From Acidocella sp. (GTDB lineage: Bacteria; Pseudomonadota; Alphaproteobacteria; Acetobacterales; Acetobacteraceae), in the NCBI GenBank assembly GCA_029077775.1, contig JAQNCU010000077.1, positions 1 through 10,344 of the forward strand: a stretch of 10,344 bases of DNA. Reading direction: 5' to 3'. Below the pieces are notes generated by a model. It was not told the DNA's origin. It searched no databases and was given only the letters and a program-made list of their open reading frames with translations. Within the stretch, counting starts at the first letter, position 1; each line of letters begins with the position of its first letter. The translations under genes were made by a program, and so were the position numbers. Below, in pieces: positions 6,101 through 10,344 of this stretch.

Positions 6101-8767
6101 ATGGTCATGCAGCTCAAACCATATCAGGCCGACACGCTGACCGTTCTCCGCAATTTTTTGGAGGAAGCCCGGATTGCTGGGCCACAAAACGCCTATGCCA
6201 GCGTAACGGGTGTGCCAGACCAGGCGCGGCGCTTGGGGCGGTATCGTACCGATTACACGCCGCTCGATGGCTTGCCGGGCACGCCCTATGTCTGCCTGCG
6301 TCTGCCCACTGGCGGCGGTAAGACGATTTTGGCCGCCCACGCCATCGGCGTGGCGCGGGATGCCTGGATTGAGAAGGATTACCCGCTGGTGTTGTGGCTG
6401 GTGCCCAGCAACACCATTCGACAGCAAACGGCTGAGGCGCTGCGCAACCCGCGCCACCCCTACCGCCAGGTGCTGGATGAGCAGTTTGAAGGCCGGGTGC
6501 GGGTATTCGACATCGCCGATTTCACGATGATCCGGCCGCAGGATATCCGCGATAATGCGTGTATCGTCGTCGGCACCATCCAGACTTTGCGCGTCGGCAA
6601 CACGGAAGGCCGTAAGGTCTATGCCCATAATGAGAATATGGAGCCGCATTTCAGCGCGGTCCCGCCAAACATGGCGGGGCTGGAGCAGATCAACGGTTCC
6701 ACCGGGACAACCGGAAACCCACGTTTTTCCTTTGCCAATCTGCTGCATATCCACCGGCCGCTGATGATCGTGGATGAGGCGCATAATGCGGTGACGGGGC
6801 TGACGCGGGAGATGCAGGCGAGGGTCAACCCGTGCGCCATCATCGAGTTTACCGCCACGCCGCGTTTCAACTCGAACATTCTGCACAGCGTCACGGCGCA
6901 GGAATTGAAGGCGGCGGAGATGATCAAGCTGCCGATCATCCTGGCCGAACATGATAGCTGGCAAACGGCGGTGAACGGCGCGATTGCCAGCCGGGCCGCG
7001 CTGGCTGCGGAGGCAAAGGGAGAGGCGGAATATATCCGCCCCATCGTGCTGTTCCAGGCGCAACCGAAGAACCAGGAAGTCACCGCCGAGGTGCTGAAAA
7101 AGCACCTGGTGGAGGTGGAACAGATACCGGAAGCGCAGATTGCCATCGTCACCGGAGACCAGCGGGAGCTGGATGGCATCGATTTGTTCGACCCCAAATG
7201 CCCGGTTGAATATGTCATCACGGTTGAGGCGCTGAAGGAAGGCTGGGATTGCTCCTTCGCCTATGTGTTCTGTTCCGTCTCGCGCATCCAGAGCGCCACC
7301 GATGTTGAGCAGTTGCTGGGCCGCGTGTTGCGGATGCCCTATGCGCAGCGCCGCCAGGCCGATGCCCTGAACCGGGCCTATGCTCATGTGTCCGAGGCGT
7401 CGTTCGGCGCGGCGGCTTCGGCGCTGGCTGATAAGCTGGTGGCCATGGGCTTCGATGAGCAGGAGGCCAAGGACGCCATCGAACCGGCCCAGGCAGACCT
7501 GGACGAGACCGGATTGTTCGGCCCGCGTGAGCGGCCCATGCCGGTCTTTCGCCATACCGTTACGGCCTCGCCCGATGTGGCCATAGCTCTTGCCGCTGTT
7601 GGCCAGACCGAGGGCGTTTCGGTCGTGGCGGGCGACGGTGACGTGGTTGAAGTGGCGGTGATAGGGCGCATTGCCCCTGAAATTGAGGCCGCTATTGCCG
7701 CCGCCATTCCAGCACCTGCACGGCGGGGATTTGCCGAGGCGGTACAGAAATATCGCCTGGAAACCAAGGATAAGCTCACCCCGGCCGAGCAAGGCGAGCG
7801 TTTTTTTATGCCCAGGCTGATGGCGGCTGTTCAGGGGCATCTGGAGTTCGCCGATATCGACCAGTTCATGGAGTTTCATGATTGGTCACTTACTTCCCAT
7901 CCGGCGCGGTTGGATGAAGCGGCTTTCGCCATCCGCGAGACGGCCAGGAGCTTTGAAATTGATTTGGATGGCAACCGGATTGTCTATCAGTTCGCGCACG
8001 AGGATGAGCAGTTGGCGCTGGACGTGGAGGTTGATGGCTGGTCTCAGCAAAATTTAGTGCTGTGGCTGGACCGGCAGTTGCGTCAGCCGGATATCCATCA
8101 ATCAGACATGCTGCGATGGTTGACGGATAGTATCGGGCACTTGGTTGGCGTGCGGAAAATCCATATCGCCGCGTTGATGCGCACCAAGTTTATTCTTGCG
8201 CGCAAGCTGCGCGAACGCCTCGCCACAGCCCGCCTGGAAGAGCAACAGACGGTTTATCAGCGTTACCTCTTTGCCCCTGAAGCTCAGGTTCAGGTCTCGT
8301 TTGAAAACGGATTCCAGTTCCGCGCCGGTATGTATCGGGATGTGAAAAAGCAGCGTGGCGGCCGATGGAAACCGCGCAAGCATTTTCTGGGCGCGGATGG
8401 TTTGCCAGCATTTGACGGTGCCGAAGACGGCGAGGAATTTCAGTGCGCCCAGGCCATCGACAGCTTGCCCGAGGTCAAATTCTGGTTGCGGAATGTAGCA
8501 AAGCACCCGCAATCTTTCTGGCTGCCAAAGGCCACCGGCAAGTTTTACCCGGACTTTTTGGCGCAGATAAGCGATGGCCGCTTGATGATCGTTGAGTACA
8601 AGGGGGCACTTTTGGCAGGCGCGGGCGTGGATGACACGAACGAGAAACGCGCCGTAGGCAGGCTTTGGGAAGAGAAAAGTGTCGGCAAAGGCTTGTTTGT
8701 CATGGTCGAAAAGCAGCTTGGCGACCGCGATATGCGCGGGCAACTGCAAGATAAGATTGGCGGGTAG
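6101..8767 (+). CDS. res: Type III restriction Res subunit (ATPase and endonuclease)
   Basis: Res works in complex with Mod, using ATP to slide along DNA and cut when two unmethylated sites in suitable orientation meet. The superfamily 2 ATPase motifs are intact: KPYQ (6-9), Walker A LPTGGGKT (68-75), DEAH (225-228), TATP (251-254), motif V region EALKEGWD (376-383) and motif VI QLLGRVLR (404-411). At the C-terminus a PD-(D/E)XK nuclease site is visible as YPDF with Asp818, then Glu832 and Lys834 in VEYKG. At 888 residues with no frame break it appears functional. ATG 6101 lies 3 bp after the mod stop; ATG 6107 (residue 3) is an alternative start. Co-transcription with mod is near certain. 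Confidence 0.95.
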   Translation: MVMQLKPYQADTLTVLRNFLEEARIAGPQNAYASVTGVPDQARRLGRYRTDYTPLDGLPGTPYVCLRLPTGGGKTILAAHAIGVARDAWIEKDYPLVLWLVPSNTIRQQTAEALRNPRHPYRQVLDEQFEGRVRVFDIADFTMIRPQDIRDNACIVVGTIQTLRVGNTEGRKVYAHNENMEPHFSAVPPNMAGLEQINGSTGTTGNPRFSFANLLHIHRPLMIVDEAHNAVTGLTREMQARVNPCAIIEFTATPRFNSNILHSVTAQELKAAEMIKLPIILAEHDSWQTAVNGAIASRAALAAEAKGEAEYIRPIVLFQAQPKNQEVTAEVLKKHLVEVEQIPEAQIAIVTGDQRELDGIDLFDPKCPVEYVITVEALKEGWDCSFAYVFCSVSRIQSATDVEQLLGRVLRMPYAQRRQADALNRAYAHVSEASFGAAASALADKLVAMGFDEQEAKDAIEPAQADLDETGLFGPRERPMPVFRHTVTASPDVAIALAAVGQTEGVSVVAGDGDVVEVAVIGRIAPEIEAAIAAAIPAPARRGFAEAVQKYRLETKDKLTPAEQGERFFMPRLMAAVQGHLEFADIDQFMEFHDWSLTSHPARLDEAAFAIRETARSFEIDLDGNRIVYQFAHEDEQLALDVEVDGWSQQNLVLWLDRQLRQPDIHQSDMLRWLTDSIGHLVGVRKIHIAALMRTKFILARKLRERLATARLEEQQTVYQRYLFAPEAQVQVSFENGFQFRAGMYRDVKKQRGGRWKPRKHFLGADGLPAFDGAEDGEEFQCAQAIDSLPEVKFWLRNVAKHPQSFWLPKATGKFYPDFLAQISDGRLMIVEYKGALLAGAGVDDTNEKRAVGRLWEEKSVGKGLFVMVEKQLGDRDMRGQLQDKIGG

Positions 8768-8798
8768 CGATTTAGGGCATGTCAGAACTTATCTTGAA

Positions 8799-8828
8799 GT
8801 GATGACGGCCGCGGATTCTGATCATCAC
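8799..8828. repeat. Inverted repeat downstream of res
   Basis: GTGATGA (8799-8805) and TCATCAC (8822-8828) are a perfect 7-bp inverted repeat around a 16-nt GC-rich loop. It lies 31 bp after the res stop, with no T-run behind it. It could be a weak terminator for the mod-res transcript or an operator for the next small genes. Confidence 0.4.
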
Positions 8829-8874
8829 CATATATTGGTATGACATAATTGTTGACACGCTATATGTTGGTATG
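8827..8874 (+). promoter_or_regulatory. Probable control region of the small-gene pair
   Basis: Two similar elements, TATATTGGTATG (8831-8842) and TATATGTTGGTATG (8861-8874), lie 30 bp apart in direct orientation, about three helical turns. The first is embedded in ACCATATATTGGT (8827-8839), a short near-palindrome. A perfect -35 hexamer TTGACA is at 8852-8857, but I see no good -10 at 16-18 bp; the promoter may use a non-standard spacing or a different factor. The segment is AT-rich compared with the genes around it. Confidence 0.4.
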
Positions 8875-8932
8875 TTCCATTAATGTTCCTGGCGTCGGCT
8901 TTGGCGCAATTTTGCATGAAGGAACCAATTTT

Positions 8933-9139
8933 ATGGCAAAAGATCGATTGTTTATCGAACAACGGCCGCAAGGTGACTATGCGGTCCGGAAGCCTAATTC
9001 GGAGCGGGCGAGTGCGGTAATGCCCACACAGGCCGAGGCGATTAATCGCGCGCAGCGGCTCAATTCAAATGCGCAAATTCTGGTTGAGCGTGTCCGCCAT
9101 ACGAGCCACGGCAATCCCGACAAGTGGCGCAAGCCGTAA
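8933..9139 (+). CDS. Small DUF2188-like protein
   Basis: A 68-residue cytoplasmic protein. Its pattern, an N-terminal beta strand followed by GDYAVRKPNSERAS, then PTQAEAINRAQRLN, then a strand (QILVERV), matches DUF2188, a small domain in which a substrate-like strand pair precedes the conserved T-Q-x-E-A-I-x-x-A helix. Function of DUF2188 is unknown. ATG 8933 is chosen because AAGGAA lies at 8919-8924, 8 nt away; a longer frame from TTG 8849 or ATG 8864 would add residues unlike the family and cover the control region. The next gene starts 16 bp after the stop, so the two are probably one operon. Confidence 0.75.
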   Translation: MAKDRLFIEQRPQGDYAVRKPNSERASAVMPTQAEAINRAQRLNSNAQILVERVRHTSHGNPDKWRKP

Positions 9140-9155
9140 CGAAAGGTCTTTCACA

Positions 9156-9476
9156 ATGCTCAAGATAACCGGTTTAGACAATATCCAGCGCAAGCTTGAT
9201 GATTTTGCACGCCGCGCAGATGGTCTTTCGGGAACCAAGAACGTGCCAATCCCGGAACTTTTAACCCCCGATTTCCTTCGTCAGTGCAGCCGCTTTCACT
9301 CGGCGAATGAAATGTTTGAAGCAAGCGGTTTTAAGATTGATTCTGCGGAAGATTTTGCGTCCATACCGGACGCCGAATGGGACCTATTTATCCGCACAAA
9401 TACATCGTTCGTTTCTTGGAAAGACATGCTCGGCAAGGCCGCGAGAGAATGGGCTGTGCGACAGTTGGGTTTCTAA
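9156..9476 (+). CDS. Conserved small protein of unknown function (106 aa)
   Basis: I cannot name a domain. The N-terminal 30 residues (LDNIQRKLDDFARRADGLSG) look like an amphipathic helix. After that come blocks I recall from unnamed hypothetical proteins of varied bacteria: PIPELLTPDFLRQ, FEASGFKIDSAEDFASIPD, EWDLFIRTNT, and a C-terminal SWKDMLGKAAREWAVRQLGF. Acidic and aromatic residues are frequent; no membrane segment or signal peptide is seen. ATG 9156 has GAAAGG at 9141-9146, 9 nt upstream. An extended frame to 9069 overlaps the preceding gene and is less likely. Pairing with the DUF2188-like gene suggests a joint role, which is inference. A toxin-antitoxin or other accessory role is possible but unsupported. 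Confidence 0.75.
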   Translation: MLKITGLDNIQRKLDDFARRADGLSGTKNVPIPELLTPDFLRQCSRFHSANEMFEASGFKIDSAEDFASIPDAEWDLFIRTNTSFVSWKDMLGKAAREWAVRQLGF

Positions 9477-9549
9477 ATAGCAGGATATCATAAGCACTTC
9501 TGCATAGACTTCTATATATGATAATGTCCTTTACCGTAATTCAAAACTT

Positions 9550-9566
9550 TCGGAAAACTGTTCCGA
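9550..9566 (-). terminator. Possible terminator of the resolvase gene
   Basis: TCGGAA (9550-9555) and TTCCGA (9561-9566) make a perfect 6-bp stem with a 5-nt loop, touching the resolvase stop codon. Read leftward, the stem is followed by AAGTTTTGAA, a weak T-run. It lies between converging genes and could also serve the rightward small-gene transcript. Confidence 0.35.
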
Positions 9567-10151
9567 TCAAACGGCTACTGCGGCCAAAGCCCGATAGAGG
9601 GTAGCTCGATGCACGCCGAATAGGCGGGCGACCTCAGTAACCGGTGTGCCCTCCTGCTCAGTGAGCTGCCGGGCATGGGCGATCTGCTCGGCTGAGAGGG
9701 AAGGGCGAGGTCCGAACCGTACCCCGCGCGCCTTGGCCGCGATCCGTCCGCTGCTGGTACGCTCCACGATCAGGGACCGCTCGAAATCGGCGATGCCGGC
9801 GAACACGGTCAGCACCATGCGCCCGGCTGGGGTAGTGGTGTCGGCCCACGGCTCGGCCACAGAGCGCAGGCCGGCCCCGGCTTCCTTGATGCGCTCGGCG
9901 ATTTCCAGCAGGTCGCGGGTGGAGCGGGCCAGGCGATCCAGGCGCGTGACCGTCACCACGTCGCCGGCGCGCAGATGATCGAGCAACCGCCCTAGCTCGG
10001 GCCGGTCACGCTTCGCGCCGCTGACCTTTTCCTCGAAAATCCGTGTGCAACCGGCTTCGCGCAGCGTGGCCCGTTGCTGGGAGAGGTTCTGGCCCTGGGT
10101 GGACACACGGGCGTAGCCGATCAATGGGCCAGCGGGGAGTTTCTTGGGCAT
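9567..10151 (-). CDS. Serine recombinase, resolvase/invertase family
   Basis: A small serine recombinase of 194 residues, expected to resolve cointegrates or plasmid multimers at a nearby res site. The catalytic domain has Arg15 and nucleophile Ser17 (GYARVSTQ), and Arg70, Asp72, Arg73 and Arg76 in TRLDRLARS, equivalent to Arg8, Ser10, Asp67, Arg68 and Arg71 of gamma-delta resolvase. The long E helix follows (AGRMVLTVFAGIADFERSLI). The C-terminal helix-turn-helix is at about 165-190 (GTPVTEVARLFGVHRATLYRAL). The start at 10151 has AGG upstream at 10157-10159. It is the only leftward gene in the window and is flanked by a res-like site, so it may be the tnpR of a Tn3-like transposon or a plasmid resolvase; no transposase or terminal repeat is visible. 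Confidence 0.93.
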   Translation of the reverse strand: MPKKLPAGPLIGYARVSTQGQNLSQQRATLREAGCTRIFEEKVSGAKRDRPELGRLLDHLRAGDVVTVTRLDRLARSTRDLLEIAERIKEAGAGLRSVAEPWADTTTPAGRMVLTVFAGIADFERSLIVERTSSGRIAAKARGVRFGPRPSLSAEQIAHARQLTEQEGTPVTEVARLFGVHRATLYRALAAVAV

Positions 10152-10160
10152 GGTCTTACC

Positions 10161-10285
10161 TGTCGCAAATCATATCGCATGTATTCTGCTACTCGCAACA
10201 AAGATATGCGACAAGAGAAACCTAGACGGGCCGTGGATTTGCCGGACAGAGGGAAAGTGTCGCATAATTTACAAGTTATGCGACA
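10161..10285. other. res site: Putative res recombination site of the resolvase
   Basis: Distal to the resolvase start, TGTCGCATAA (10258-10267) and TTATGCGACA (10276-10285) form a perfect 28-bp dyad, the length of subsite I in Tn3-family res sites and with the TGTC ends typical of resolvase half-sites. Closer to the gene are a forward half-site TGTCGCAAAT (10161-10170) and a reverse one ATATGCGACA (10204-10213), plus weaker copies near 10173-10181 (TATCGCATG) and 10191-10200 (CTCGCAACA). The whole spans 125 bp with the crossover-type subsite farthest from the gene, as in Tn3/gamma-delta. The resolvase promoter must lie within it, so autorepression is likely. Confidence 0.7.
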
Positions 10286-10344
10286 GCCAGTGACCGGGAG
10301 GGGGAAGGGTGCCAGTCTGCTTCTTGGTAGAAAATATCGAAAGC
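10286..10344. other. Window end, nothing identified
   Basis: After the res-like dyad the remaining 59 bases hold no recognisable gene start, repeat or transposon end. The purine-rich stretch near 10296-10307 could be part of a leader for a gene beyond the window, but no start codon follows it in view. Confidence 0.3.

Noticed and set aside
5501..7879. Very long open frame (792 codons) on the minus strand, antisense to mod and res
   Set aside because: It mirrors high-GC coding sequence on the other strand; its translation is low-complexity and resembles no family, while mod and res carry full motif sets.
8849..8932. N-terminal extension of the DUF2188-like gene from TTG 8849 or ATG 8864
   Set aside because: The extension overlaps repeats of the control region, lacks a ribosome binding site and adds residues unlike the domain; ATG 8933 has a well-placed AAGGAA.
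10258..10285. Terminal inverted repeat of an insertion sequence
   Set aside because: The two arms are only 8 bp apart and match resolvase half-sites repeated nearer the gene, so a recombination subsite is the better reading.

Overview
The window looks like the accessory half of a mobilizable plasmid, or a plasmid-derived island, from an alphaproteobacterium. Hand counts on sampled lines give about 58-62% GC. An acetic acid bacterium or close relative is plausible from gene content, but no phylogenetic marker is present, so the host is inference. No replication initiator, partition gene or rRNA/tRNA is visible. Both ends are open.

Layout. (1) 1-1844 is a mobilization region: a likely MobQ-type oriT (nic core on the minus strand near 71-84), a run of three GC-rich hairpins, and a MobA/MobL-family relaxase. 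(2) 2013-2849 is one protein of a conserved but uncharacterised family. (3) 2850-3184 is a 335-bp intergenic region with palindromes and, at its right end, a strong inverted-repeat operator over a promoter. (4) 3185-8767 is a same-strand run of three self-contained maintenance/defence modules: a ribbon-helix-helix antitoxin with a Doc/Fic toxin, a FitA/FitB-type pair with a PIN ribonuclease, and a type III restriction-modification system (mod, res). The genes within each module overlap or lie 3 bp apart, and fitB is only 14 bp from mod. (5) 8768-9476 is a more AT-rich segment: a control region with an inverted repeat and direct repeats, followed by two small genes, a DUF2188-like protein and a conserved protein of unknown function. 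(6) 9567-10285 is a leftward serine resolvase with a res-like recombination site of about 125 bp upstream of it.

How the parts work together (inference). The relaxase and oriT would let the replicon be mobilized by a helper conjugation system. The resolvase and its site would resolve multimers or cointegrates. The Doc module, the FitAB module and the type III system would each penalise loss of the DNA, and the restriction system would also act against phage. The central target-recognition part of Mod is clearly poorer in GC than the rest of the gene, suggesting exchange of DNA specificity. The best candidates for undescribed biology are the gene at 2013-2849, the small-gene pair at 8933-9476, and the close linkage of a toxin-antitoxin pair to a type III system.
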